This document shows positions 12,774 through 24,540 of a stretch of DNA of 64,000 nucleotides, in pieces. The DNA is from Casuarius casuarius (Eukaryota; Chordata; Aves; Casuariiformes; Casuariidae). Under the pieces are notes generated by a model. The model saw nothing but the letters and a program-made list of their open reading frames with translations, was not told the DNA's origin and searched no databases. Position 1 is the stretch's first letter. The number at the start of each line of letters is the position of its first letter. Location of the stretch: NCBI GenBank assembly GCA_003342895.1, contig PTFA01000055.1, positions 5,215,877 to 5,279,876 on the forward strand, in the 5' to 3' direction. A program made the translations under genes and the position numbers.

Positions 12774-13599
12774 GTGAGCTAAGGAAACATCAATGTTTCA
12801 AAATAGTTCTGGTAGTCCACCTCCTTTTAGGGTGACATCTCACTCATAGCCAGATACTCAGAAGAGCAGAGAGATGTCTGCTATGTCAGAAGGGGGTGGG
12901 GGGTGGGGAATGTGGTGGCAAGTGAGCTTTTTCCTTCCTCTCCATCTCCCAAAGCATAACTCTAAGGGAAGTGAGTAAGTCTGATTGTATTGTGAGAAAG
13001 AAGAGCCAAAATACAGCAGCAATTTACCAAGAAATGTCAGAAGACTGGGCATAGGAGTGGTATGACTGATGAGGGGCAGAGAAGAAGAGGTCATTGCTGT
13101 CAGTTGCTGGAAAAGGAGAGATTTGGGGAAAGGAGAATGATAAAGAAGGTGAGCTGATGGGAAAGTTCACAGCATTTTATCAATTTTTCAGTGAAAGAAA
13201 CTGGCACAATCTTGTGTACATTATGGTCTAGAGATGCTCAAATCTTTATTAATATGAGCTTAAAATATCAAATATTTTCAGGTAATATTTACAGATAATG
13301 CAGAACTTGTTGGACAAGGAAGAAAAAGCAAGTCTTTTATTCAGGGCCACCTGAGTCACTTGTAAACTGGGTGTATTCACAATATGTTGATTTGGATATA
13401 GATAATTTGGAACAAAAAATGCAGGTCACTGACAGGCTGGCACCATAATCTGGGAAGTATTTAGGGGTGGATAAGCAACTAAACAAGAGTTTCCAGTGTA
13501 ATGTATAAGGATATGTATGCATCAGGCTTGTATAAGCAGCAGAATTATGAATTGAAGAAGGGTGGGAGTATTACACTTGTGATCAAATGCTTAATGTGT

Positions 13600-14120
13600 C
13601 AGTTTCGGAGTTTGCTCTTCCAAAACAGTGTTGACAAGCTGAAAAGGAATCAGAATATGTACACAAGAACTACCTGAAATTTTGGGAAACCTGTCTTGTA
13701 GATTGAGATTCCTTGGTTTCTCACTATCTGCATTAACCTTGAAGAGCTTGAGGAAGGGCTTACTTGTGGCATATAATGTAAGTGTACACATGAAAGACAG
13801 AGATTTCTAATAGTACACGAGTCTTTAATGGTTCTTTAATTGAGCAGAAAAATAGCACAGTCAAATCTAATAGCTGGAGGCTGAAGACAAACAAATTCAT
13901 ACTGAAACTAAAGCTGACATTTTTAACAGAATAAGTAATTCAGTATTGAAACAATTTATTGGGGGATGTGATGGACTCTCCATCTGATAGCTGCTTTAAA
14001 CCAAGACCAGATGTCTTTCTAGAACATATCACCACCTCTGGAAGTATGACATGAGATTTTTCAGGCCATGTGATACTGACATTCGGACTGGATGCTCATA
14101 ATAGCTTTTTATTTTAAAAT
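13600..14120 (+). mobile_element. CR1 LINE 3' end, forward strand
   Basis: The segment follows the last part of CR1 ORF2 and its 3' untranslated end. It begins with a decayed 'AAACCTGCCTTATAGTGAGAG' region at about 13687, goes through TCTTTAATTGAGCAG and AATAGCTGGAGGCTGAAGAC, and then matches closely: CATTTTTAACAGAATAAGTA (consensus ACATTTTTAACAGTGAGGGTA), TTGAAACAATTTATTGGGGG, GATGGACTCTCCATCTGATA and AGACCAGATGTCTTTCTAGA. It finishes at GGCCATGTGATACTGACATT and GACTGGATGCTCATAAT, the equivalent of GACTAGATGATCATAATGG. This is one of the older amniote CR1 groups, 5'-truncated as usual. No octamer tail is preserved. Confidence 0.82.
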
Positions 14121-16559
14121 CTGTAAAACTACAGAATTCGGTATTTGGTACTGGTTAGGACTATATGTTAGTGAACTAGGCATCTACTTAGTTTTAAATA
14201 TTCTCCAATGCTTTTCAAAGGACTCTAATTTCTTAGACCTTTTTTGTATGGTGGAAGGCATTTCAGTTTGATTATAAGTTTACCCTAAGTAAAGTTCTTA
14301 ACCAGATATTTGAGAATTAGTTTACATTTTGTCTTGCCATAAAAATGTACCAAAGGTCATTTGTTTTTTATTACAAAATACATGTAGTACGTATGCATTA
14401 CTACCTTTCATTTATTGCTGTTTATTACCAAAATCAATGTGTCTATTTACCATTAAGTTTGCAGGGTTTGCATCTGAGTCCAATGAACTATCACACTCCT
14501 GTATTGTGCCTGCTTTCCACCTGAGAGTGAAGCAAGAAAACCTGTCCCTTAACAGTAGGAGTGTCCAGGAAGTCTGGCCCAACAAACCGAGGGGACAAAA
14601 AGAAAATAAAAGTTACTACAATTTCCCAGTCAGATCCTCATTAACACTAAGTGAAGCCCATGGGAAGACTCCCACTGATTTTGACAACACTGGAGCAGGC
14701 AGGCTGCAAGGATCTGTCTTCTTCAGCTGATCTTTCAGAAAAACCTTTCATTAAAACTATTGGCAAAAAGACAAAAGACTTGATCCTGCTTCACCAGTGC
14801 TGCTCATGCAAAAAAGAAAAAAAACCCTTAAAGCAGAGCTACTGGGACTATTGAAATGGATGCTGCAGGGCAGAGGGGACTGCAGCTGCCCGTTCACAGG
14901 AGGAGCTGAAAAGCGCTGAAGTGAGCAAGCACTGCCCTCGGTGAGTGAACCAGCATCTGCCATAGGCCACCAGAAGCTATGGCTGCTCTTACTAGCCAGC
15001 CTGCTCCCATCTCAACATGTGTCTTTCCAACAGCACGAGATCAGATTTCCTGCTGGGTTTTGCAACCTGAGGTTAAAACAAATCAGTCGGTGCTTAGATG
15101 TGGGTTTAACATAATCCAGATACACCAAGCCGTCTGTCAGAATACAAATGGAAACTTGTGCAATGTTAGTGTTGGCTCCTTTCAAAGGTGAAACAAATTG
15201 TACCCTCCTCTGATTACGTGAGTGTACCTATAAGCCATGTTATAAAAATATTGTTTGACCTGAAGCTTCCTAAACTTTGGTGGGGAGAGAAGAAGTCCCT
15301 ATTAGTTTAAATCTCAAAATAGCTGGGAAAGATTCCTTTTTCATTGGGAATTCCTGTTAAACTAGCACAACTGGTAGCCCTCTCCTTCAAAAATACTTTC
15401 AACAATTTTTTCAGCCCATGAAAAGGAAAATTACAGTAGAAATGGTACAGCATAAACTACAGCTCTGCTGAAATGAGGAGAGCAATTATATCTAGTAAGG
15501 AGATAACATATTAGATGTATTAGAGCCAGGGAGACAGTGATAAAGCCAACAAAAGAGCTTGGTCATGCTTGTGTGTCACAATCTAAGGTTAGAATGACAA
15601 CGTGTATAGAGTTATTTATAATTCAGAGCAAGATAAGACTCAGTATTTGGAAGAGTTACTGTTATTCAGATAAAGTGAGATTTGATTTTTAAAGTGGAAA
15701 TAGCACACAAGGGACTAACATAATCATCCAAATTATCAGCAGATATCAGTACAGTTTTCTGTTTTAGATCTTCGACAATCTGTCCTTCTCTTTTACTTAC
15801 TAGTTAATATGAATTAAAATATGCATTTTTAAATATGCATGTCATTCTGTACATGGGCAAATCACCTTTAAAGCCAGCAGTGATTTTGCCTTTCTAAAGA
15901 ATAAGAAAAGATGACAGTATCTGTCCCTAAATAAGAATGGATATTAGCAGAGATTCAGAGAACACCTGAAGAAATTAAATGGGGAAAAAAGAAAGGATGC
16001 TGCATCACTGTGCCTTCAAAAGCAATACCTCAGATAAAGGAGTACAGCAGCCTTTGTTCCAAAGGCTCATACATTTTAATTAAATTAATTTCCAGATAAT
16101 GCAACACATAGTAATTACAGACTTAGAAACAGTGAAATACAATTTTTGTTTGCAGAATTACATAAAATATTAAAGACTTGTTTCAGGGATGGAGATATTA
16201 GTAATTCTGCTGATGGCTTTTTATAGAGTGTCTCTAGCACCGTGCTTTACTGCGGTGCGATATTGTCATGATGGTTGAACTTCTGGGTAGACAAGGAAGA
16301 CTAAGACTTCTGGTAAGTACTCAGAACTTTTTGAAGGTTTGTTTCTTCTGTTGATCTACAAGTTGGCATGACTTCTGAGCTGTGTTTCGTCTAACCACAG
16401 AAAAAAAAGATGGAGGTCTGCGCTGGAAAAGAGAAATTAAGTTTTTCAAAAAAAATCGAGTTTTTTTTGCTTTGCAGACAGCCATCATTAGCCTGATAAT
16501 TTGATCTCTTGAAATTTGTTGTGAAAAAATACGGGAAAAATGAAAGCAGCCAACAGCCC
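14121..16559. other. Unique non-coding DNA
   Basis: No gene is recognised. At 14650-14700 is a degenerate copy of the old CCCATTGACTTCAATGGG-type motif (CCCATGGGAAGACTCCCACT). AT-rich, conserved-looking stretches occur at 15790-15900, where AAATATGCAT occurs twice, and at 16065-16200. Short open frames on both strands at 14329-15191 show no protein-like features. Confidence 0.5.
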
Positions 16560-16720
16560 GGTAGCCAAGGCAGTTACTCGAGAAAGCTGCCGTCAAAGCC
16601 TCTCATCTCCCTGATTAGGTGCAGAGGTTTGAACCTCAGTATCCACAACCATACGTCCTAACCACGAGGTTATGGAGTCAGTTTCCTCTTCTGTTGCCGA
16701 ATTTCATACAGCGGGTGGTT
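16560..16720 (-). mobile_element. tRNA-derived SINE remnant
   Basis: Read on the reverse strand, GTGGTTAGGACG at 16665-16654 resembles the tRNA A-box region (GTGGTTAGGAT in Glu/Asp-type tRNAs), and GAGGTTCAAACCTC at 16637-16624 contains a nearly perfect B box (GGTTCRANYCC). Between them is GGTTGTGGATACT, as in sauropsid SINEs of the form 'GTGGTTAGGGCACTCACCTGGGATGTGGGAGACC'. The A-to-B spacing (about 17 bases) is shorter than in a real tRNA, no acceptor stem pairs and there is no anticodon arm, so this is not a tRNA gene. On the forward strand CCTAACCACGAGGTTATGGAGTCAG matches the usual antisense appearance of such SINEs. Several CpGs survive here. Confidence 0.5.
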
Positions 16721-18352
16721 CTGACATGCGAGTGGGACCAAAAGAGACTCCTTATTCCAAAGGGATGTGGCAAATTACATCTAGTTTAGAAGCAAGTAAG
16801 TAAGTAATCCTGATCTCCACCTCGCTCTTCTCTTAGTTTTGATCAAGAATTCTGCTAAAACAGACTGACAGTATTACTATCAATTCCTATTGTATTTACT
16901 CAGAAATTCGGTTTGGATTAACTAGGAATTTTTTCATAAACAATTCCGGGTGAATTCTGGTAGCAGTAAGTGTCCAGATGGCACAGTGCTGACTGCCCAG
17001 CTGCTCATACAGGTGAGTGTGTCAAATCCACCCCATTCTGCCAGTCTGGTTGCTCTGGACTGGACTGTTTTCAACAGTCATGAGCAAAATGATTAAATAA
17101 CATATGGAAATGAGATATAGATGTTTGTAGGTGTTGTCAGTAAAACGCGATATTAGGTATCAAATCAGTGCTCTATAGCCAGGCTTCCTTGGATATTTTA
17201 GTTCACTCAAGGATCAGTTATTCTCCAGTTTGCACATCCTAAGATCAAGTCTTACAGCTTCTGCCGTCTTCTTCTCAAAATACAGAAAAGGAAACAAAAA
17301 AATCCCCTTTTCTTCTATGGGAGCTTTGCTTCACTGAAGGACCAAATGGTGGCTTCAGGATCTGCCCAATTGCACTAAGGGTTTGGTTAAATTTGGATTG
17401 CTGCAAGGCTTGGTGTTCATTTATCAGCTATGACGTTTCTCAGGTTAGCTGGCTTCACTTACTGTTTCACAACTTTAACTTGGATTTTCTCACCTCAGTA
17501 CAGATGCAAGTAAATGAGCTTGGAGTGAGGGCATTTGTTCCCTTTTCTAACTTTTGAAAGTTGTGCTAGTGTTTGTATTGTATTGTATGTAAACATTTAT
17601 TTTATCCCTGTAAGACTTGGGCGAAGAGTGATGCAGCACAGACCGGATATGACTTTACTGTCTACACAAAATCCTCCCTAAGACCATGCACAAAGTTGCT
17701 GATCCAAATAACACAAAGGTGGTTTCATTGCTAGCATTTTCTGCTGTGAAGAAGCCTATGAGTCAGTCATGTATTCAAGCCCCATTTTTATATTCTCAGA
17801 TGAATTATTTGAAAGCATTTCTTGATGCACAAGTGTCTCTGCAATATTGGAACAGTAGCAGTGAGAACAGCTAATGCAAAATTGCTATGCTACAAATATT
17901 CAGTGTCCCTCTCTCCTCTCAGACTCTTAAGACATGCCACACATGATAATAAAAAAGCATGCAATGCCTGCTGATGATTCCACTTTGCTATTAAATTGAT
18001 ACATAATGGTGATTGATAGAATTGTAGCACTAGATGTTGCTGAATTGCAGCACTATTTTACAGAATTCCTTTATTTTTCATTCTTCTATTTTTCAGCCAT
18101 TAATAATTGCAATGGTGTAAAGGTTACTTAATTATTTTCCAGGCCATGTGATGTAGAGTATTATGGCTATTACAAAATCACTCCAGAAGTCCATTAAACT
18201 GAGCTAGCTGAGTCACAGGCATTAAGAGGTGTTGAAAGCTGTAGAATATAGATCTGTGTGTTCATCCTGGGCACTTGTCTAACATGTATTTTATAGTTCC
18301 AGAGCAACCCATGTTTTTTGAAGTGTGTGATAAAGATGCTGTTCTAAGGTTT

Positions 18353-18362
18353 GGGGGGGGGG
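18353..18362. repeat. G homopolymer
   Basis: Ten consecutive G residues within GGTTTGGGGGGGGGGTTGTAG; a likely length-variable site. Confidence 0.95.
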
Positions 18363-21300
18363 TTGTAGAGAACCCATACTGGAAAAGGTTAAGAGGTTAT
18401 GTCTGCACTGCCTTTAGGAGCTCAACACAATCCCAGAACTAGGTTTACATTCCACTTGCAGGACACCCATGGCCTGGGCCGTGCAGAGATAGATAATTCT
18501 GCTGCAAAGGTTGATAGGGTGATCCACAGCTGTGGCCGGTCCAGGCGCATTGTGTTTAGTCCTCTGACACTAAAGAAATTGTTCAGCTGGACTTGCTGTT
18601 CAACAGCCTGAATGTCTCAGGGCTCCCCTGGGTCTTCTCACAGCTCAGGGCAGAGTTGTTTCACATCAGTGCCTGATCTCAACTCACACCCACGCAGTAG
18701 CACAGTGAGAGAGCACGGACTTGAACAAAACCTATGGAGGCCATTTAGTACTGATTTTAGATTTACAGATATTGAGCTTTAATTATGACATGCGCTTTAT
18801 TCAGCTTCTTTTTTTATTTGTTTTTACAGAGCATGGGGAAGAATCCCCTCTCTCAGGGAAGCCTGTGAAATGAGACATGTTATTGTGTGCAGTGGCAGAC
18901 GGAGCTGTAACGGGTTTCTTTCATTGTGCTTGTTGTCTTTTAGCCAACAGTGATTCTCAAGTGTTTGCTTTACTCTTCAGTTGTTTGTTTAAGCTCCTTT
19001 GTTCAGAGTCTAGGTTAGTACGCATAATGTGGCTCTGCATGGCCCAGCTGATCACCCCTTCCAGAGTTTTTACTACTGTTGGTTCACACTTTAAAGAACC
19101 AACACAGAGCAACAATGAAAGTGAGAGCAAGAACACCCCATTTAAGTTTCTCCAACTTGGGCATTTCAGCAACAGAAACCTGAGGTTACCTGCACCCCAT
19201 CAGGTAGTCTGGGGCACTGGATGTGTGGGACAGGGGGAGTGATCCCAACTGTTGTGAAAGGAATTACTCAGAGATTAACAAGAAATATTGCTAACTCCAG
19301 GTACATTTCTGTATCACTGACCCATTCTGGAGAAGGAGCAGCTTATTGGGATCTTCTGTCCAGGTGACCTCCAGAAAGCAGCGTGCTCTCCTGCTGTGCG
19401 GATGAGAAGGTCCAAACCTATTTTTTCTCTGTTGGTGATGATGTATATTTTCATTGTTCTTTTCTTCTCCTTGGACTGACTTGCACACCACATGTGGCCC
19501 CTCTTCATGAGTACTGTAGCTACCTCTAACTTCATGGAGGTATGATTCCTCTTCAGAAAGTCTCTGATACATAGTCAAGAATATGATCTGGATTTTATAG
19601 TATGAGTACCTCTATATGTGATGTCATTTTGAATGCTCATCTCATTTTGGTAAAGCCAGTAATCTTGAGAGGGTTTTCCCCTGATTTTTCCCCTGAACTT
19701 TTTTAAAGTTCTCTGATTAACTATAATCAGTTCCATTTCTTCAACATATTGGTCAAAGCTTTTCCATATGAGTATTACTGGCATACCATAAGGAGAATAT
19801 TTGCTTTTGGAGAGTAAGGGAATTGTTTTTTAATTGCAAATATTTGGTAATAGGCTGGTTTTTATGTTACAAAATGTACAGCTTCCTTGGCTTGTTGTTT
19901 AGCATGTTGCTTATCAGACATCCGAGATTACAGCTACGGTAGCTATTCCCTCCTTCTCTGTGAGCTTTCAGTAATTACTTCCAATAATTTTTCTCTTACT
20001 GCAATAATTTATTATTTTAAAACAGATGTAACATTCACAAGAATCATTCTGTGCATGTCACTCAGCACAGCATTCACATCTACTGTCCTGCTTTTTTCAT
20101 CTCTATTACAAGGCTTTTATAAATTAGTTCATTTCCTATTATTAGGCTGTTGTAAGAGCATGAGATTTTCTTCATTTTTGGCAATCTGGTAATCAAGTTT
20201 TCTTCCACTTCTCAAAAGGTGTCTTTTGTAGTTTGCATTTCTTCTGAAGCTCCTTCAGGAATTTATGTGGGACTGACATATGCAATAGTCTTTATGTGTT
20301 ATGCCAATAGTGTGGCTGTTCTTATTCTGCTTTCCTTTTTAAAATTCTTTTCCTTTTTCCCTGCCTTATTTGGTATTCAATAATAATTATTATTTTATCT
20401 TTGGAATTTCTGGGCTTTTCTGATTGGACAACATTCTGGTGTCACATTGTCAAAAACACTGATGTATATGACATCGTATGCAGTACACAAGCATAAAGAG
20501 CTAGAAAGCATGAGAGGCAGGATCATGAAATACTCAGGTTTTACACACTCTAGCACATATAATGTCCTTTTTCTCCTGACACCTACTGAAAGCAGAGTTC
20601 TCTCCATTCTTAGACATAACCAGTCATCACACTAAAATCCTTTACTAGGAAAATATGTTTCTTAACTCATTACTGATGCCCAGAAAAGCTTGCACCAGCC
20701 ACTGAAGTCTCCCAAAGCCCATGAATCCTCTACCTTGCAGCTACACCCACATGCTGGGACTGCAAGGCAGTTGGTCTGCAGCAGAGACTCTCCAGCTCAA
20801 CTCACGGACAGTTTAGCCTGCTCTGCCAACCTTCACAATGGCTCCACACATTTCACATTCATTCACAAAACCCCCCCTTTCACGTCTATCCTTGTTTTAT
20901 CCTGGAGGCCTGATCACGGGGACCAGAACCAGGACAGCACCACCTCGTGCAATACGGGCAGCACCAGCAGGCGAGGTGAGAGCTGGCAGCTACAGCAGCC
21001 CCTCAGCTGTAGGCCAGGCTGTTGCTTCCCTCCCTGTTACATACCCCCAACCTCAAATTTGGACCCCTACACTGAGATTCTCCTTTTTGTGCCCACAAGC
21101 TGTGTGGGACTCAACTCAGTCTTCTAATGCAGCCGCTCCCCCCTCTCTGCCCAGAAGAACCTGCAGCCAGGCTCAGCTGGGTTGGAGTGAGCACCGCACG
21201 CAAGCAGGCAGCAAATACAGACAGCTGCCTGCCTGGAGACACTCGCCATGAAAGTCTGTCCACATAAACAGTCACAAGCTGCTGTTGTGTGTTCCTTGGA

Positions 21301-21939
21301 GGTGGTTTGCATCCCACCGGTGTTAGGCGGACAACAACGCTGGGCACACCCTGGCCTGCTGCCTGTGGGACAACTCTCTGCACCCTTCACTGATGGTCAC
21401 CTGGTGAGTCAAGTGGCATTTCTTGGTCCACATCATAAAGCCCCCCAAAATGGTTACAGCAGCCAAGAGATTGCTTCACTATAGTGGGATAAAAAAACTT
21501 TCAAATATAAACTTCCATTTAAGCACTATAGAGCCTTAATATACATGTCAGTGAGAATATTAAAGTCTTGGTTTGAGGATTTTTTTAAACACATTTTATG
21601 TACACACTTTTTTTTTGCTCTTTAATATATTGGGAAAACATTAAAAATTTTAAAGCACAAAACTAGAGACTGAGAGCTAGATATTAAATTCCCCTAACAC
21701 CAGTGTATATATTTGATAGGATGTGAATTACATCTCTAATTACTAAAAAGCCCATTGGGTAACATGAATCTGGAACAATGCAAGAACAGCTATCATGAGG
21801 TTATTCTGAATATAGCAAGTTGTGAAGTTCATTTTAAAAAACAGGAGCACAACTCGACCAGCTCCTGTGTGAAATGATTAATACTAGGATATATTCATTC
21901 AGAGGGCAGGACTGTGTGTAACAAAATAAGGATGGCTGG

Positions 21940-22260
21940 AAGGAAATCAGTTCATTATGAAATTCAGTTATAAAAGCAGTATTAAAGCAAATGTGAATTA
22001 TTTACTTTGGGAGAAGATAAGTTTTTGGCAATTCATAATATTGAAAAGGAGAATATTCATGATGGAATGCTTATGCTAAATGTTTATGTCTCCATGATGG
22101 AGGATACACTTAGAGGGCTGTGACATTTAATGGCCTAAGAAAGAGCAAGAAATGGTGCCTTGTTAAGATCAAATAACAGCTATACGTTGAGGATGTGCAT
22201 CCAGAAAAATCAGAGGCTGTTAAAGCTTGATTTTGCTACATGGCCCTATGGACAAAATCA
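21940..22260. promoter_or_regulatory. Candidate conserved non-coding element
   Basis: Non-repetitive AT-rich sequence with many transcription-factor-like words (AATTCATAATATTG, ATTCATGATGGAATG, CTTATGCTAAATG) and none of the decay pattern of a transposon. It is offered as a conserved element from texture alone; no alignment is available. Confidence 0.2.
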
Positions 22261-24209
22261 GCCACAGGCAGATGCATTTCAAAAGCTCATGCCTGTAGCT
22301 GTCTGACTGGAGCTATTCAGTACAGTAGGATCCAAATACAGTAGCACAAAGATATCTCACCTAAATAGGCAAAAAAAATGTAGAAATATGACTCAGGTGA
22401 ATGAAATGATTAGATCAAGAAATTTTCTGAGAGTGAATTCAAGAGAGAGCAGGGAGGCACAGGCTTTTTGTTGCTGTAGTTCCAACCTGTGGTTGAGCTG
22501 GCTCCTCCATTATAGCCCAAATATCTCAATGTTTATAATCCAGGACATTTCAAACTACAGCAGGTGTAAAGCAAATATACAGATGTTATGAAATTGGTTG
22601 TGTAAAGTTAATCCTTTCTAAAATTACAAGACAGTAATACATAAGGGTGTGTGTGATTTTGGTTAATGGGGAAGGGAGACCTGTTTTTCATTAGCTTCAG
22701 ATGAAAACTCGTCATTTCAAAATATGCAAATTTTTGCAGTAAGAATAGAACCTCTTAATGTCTTAAATGAAGAATGAAACATTATTATTGACTATGCTTA
22801 GGCAAGGTTTTCCTGGAAGGCTTTTGTCATAATAATCGCATCAATTTGTTATGAATTTAAGTACAGTTTATTCTTAGAACAATAAACTCTCATGTGACGA
22901 AGACATGGGTATTGTGCTGTATACAGAGAGATGCTGAAATTAATCAGTTTGTCATCCGCATCAATATTTTAGGGGAAAAAAACAGAGATCTTGTTCCAAT
23001 ATTTTAAATATACAGAATGTTAAGCTAAAGAAATGGAGACCAACTTTGTTTATTTGACGTAAGTCAGTAGGGAATCTTTCCTGAGTAAAGACTGTAGGCT
23101 TTGAAGCTAGATAATAACAGAATAGCAGAGCACTAATGGTTACAGCCCCCGTTTCTATTATTGTCTTCATGGATGCCTTAATCAGAAGTTATGCATCTTG
23201 GTTTGTTTGGGCAGGTAGAAACTACATCCTAAAAGACTGTCATTTGGTAGCTCTGTGGCTGCAACCCAGAGGGGTCTGTTAAGGTTGAGGGCACTCTCTG
23301 TACCCTGGCTTCCCTTCCCTGGCACCCCCAAAGCAGCACGTTGTTGGGGCAAGGCATTGGCTCCACTTCCTCTCTGCAATGGCATGTAAATGGGACTCAT
23401 AGCAATAACATGAGTACCTTGACTCCTTCCTAAAGACTGCAGTAGTTTGTTCATCTCGCGTATCAGGAGAAGCACTAAAAAATAGTTTCTTTTTTACAGT
23501 GGCTGGTTGGACATCTGCTGATACTGACTTGGTGTTTGAAAAGCCGCCAAGGGAGCCTAAGCACTCTGCCTCCTTCTTATTAATATTTGCAATTGCTGCA
23601 TGTGGCATAACGTTGCTGAGCCAGAGAGCTCAGGCAAGATGTGGTATGCTAACTGCAAGCTCCAGAATAGAAATTTTACTGGGTATAATTCTTTGGCATA
23701 GACTTTAAGAAAGAGCACATGCATTGTAAAAGGAACAATTTATTTTAGGAATATTACCCTAGAACATAAAAACAGAGAGGAATAGAGTTTGCAGGAGTCA
23801 ACATATTTTAAGCCAGAGATGAGGAGTCTTTACCGAAGAGCAAATTCAACTTTTGCACTTAACACACATCTTAGCAATAACACAAAAACAATTAAGACTC
23901 GCTTCCACTGCATCTATGTGGCACTAGTATCTACTCTCTCTAAGGAAAAAACCTCCATATTCTCTCTTCCCATCCCGAAGGAGCCCTGAATCTCTATATT
24001 TTTGGGAATAAGAGAGGCGGTAGTCCCTAAAATTCCTCCTCAGCCTTTGTAGGAGACCCAGTGAATATTTCTTGTATCATGGAGGGTCCCTGAACCACCC
24101 TGGGAGGCTGGATGGCTCTTTCCTCTGTCCTCATCCCTGCCTTTCCCACCTCTTCTGATGCAGGGTTTACTCAATACTGTTCCTTTATCCCTTGCATTTC
24201 TTGTTCCAG

Positions 24210-24317
24210 GGTGAGAGGAAGGGCCCAGAGCGGCGGGCGCCTGCAGCCGTCCTCAGGCCGGTCATGTCATGAGCCACCTCCACTCTTTGCCCAGGAGGCA
24301 CCATGGAATATGATGAG
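24210..24317 (+). other. Candidate exon with Kozak ATG, 108 bases
   Basis: A long pyrimidine tract ending TTCTTGTTCCAG precedes the segment and GATGAG|GTGAGT follows it, both strong splice signals. The segment is GC-rich with several CpGs (AGCGGCGGGCGCC), unlike its surroundings. It ends with GGCACCATGGAATATGATGAG, a near-ideal translation start encoding M-E-Y-D-E up to the donor. It would read as a 5' leader exon carrying the first five codons of a forward-strand gene. No matching downstream coding exon is recognisable: the next good donor (CCAAG|GTAAGC at 24751) ends an open frame whose possible acceptors do not join in phase 0. It could be an exon of a non-coding RNA or a pseudo-exon. Confidence 0.22.
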
Positions 24318-24399
24318 GTGAGTTAAAAAGGCACTGGCTGTGGCTTCAGCCAGCATAATCCGATACTGAACCAGGAGAGGAGCCACTTTTCATCAGCAC

Positions 24400-24540
24400 A
24401 TTCAAAGAATAAATGTATGATTCACTGCCCTGACACGTTGCCTTGATCAGAAGCCAGCTCTGCAGGGTCATTAGCATCCTGCAATTGCTAATTAGCATGT
24501 GCAAATCAGATTTGTGAACATAAAGACTTTTTAAAGCCAT
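24400..24540. promoter_or_regulatory. Candidate enhancer, homeodomain and octamer-like sites
   Basis: ATTAGCAT occurs twice (24470-24477 and 24491-24498), the second copy fused to CTAATTAG at 24488-24495. A CAATTG E-box-like site overlaps at 24482-24487, and CATGTGCAAAT, resembling an octamer site, follows at 24496-24506. The dense packing of homeodomain and POU-type words within 40 bases, just downstream of the candidate exon, suggests a developmental regulatory element. Motifs are seen; function is inferred. Confidence 0.28.

Larger units (their letters stand above)
7001..13599. other. Unique non-coding DNA
   Basis: No gene is recognised. The slightly GC-richer part at 7480-8270 holds overlapping frames on both strands (the longest, 128 codons, at 7883-8269 forward) with no protein-like composition. 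AT-rich, conserved-looking stretches lie at 8480-8700 and 11530-11960. A tetranucleotide microsatellite sits at 10884-10907. A G-rich run with GGGGGTGGGGGGTGGGG lies at 12893-12909. A splice-bounded candidate exon lies at 12684-12773 and is described separately. Confidence 0.55.
16721..24209. other. Unique non-coding DNA
   Basis: No gene is recognised. Landmarks are a ten-base G run at 18353-18362, AT-rich conserved-looking stretches at 17940-18190 and 21940-22260, and a somewhat GC-richer, CpG-bearing block at 20660-21480. That block has overlapping frames on both strands of up to 145 codons and no recognisable protein. A short perfect AAT/ATT palindrome (AATAATAATTATTATT) lies near 20380-20395. 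Two reverse-strand frames abut at 19291-19784 and are discussed as a finding. Confidence 0.5.

Noticed and set aside
12339..12782. Forward open frame of 147 codons taken as a whole gene
   Set aside because: Only its last 30 codons are splice-bounded and protein-like; the first part has no family features, and an intronless gene is not supported.
16590..16700. Functional tRNA gene
   Set aside because: A and B boxes are present, but the spacing is too short and no cloverleaf stems pair.
24310..24317. Start of the DEF8 protein, suggested by M-E-Y-D-E
   Set aside because: The match is only five residues. In the known protein the first exon continues well past this point, whereas here a donor and then a stop follow.
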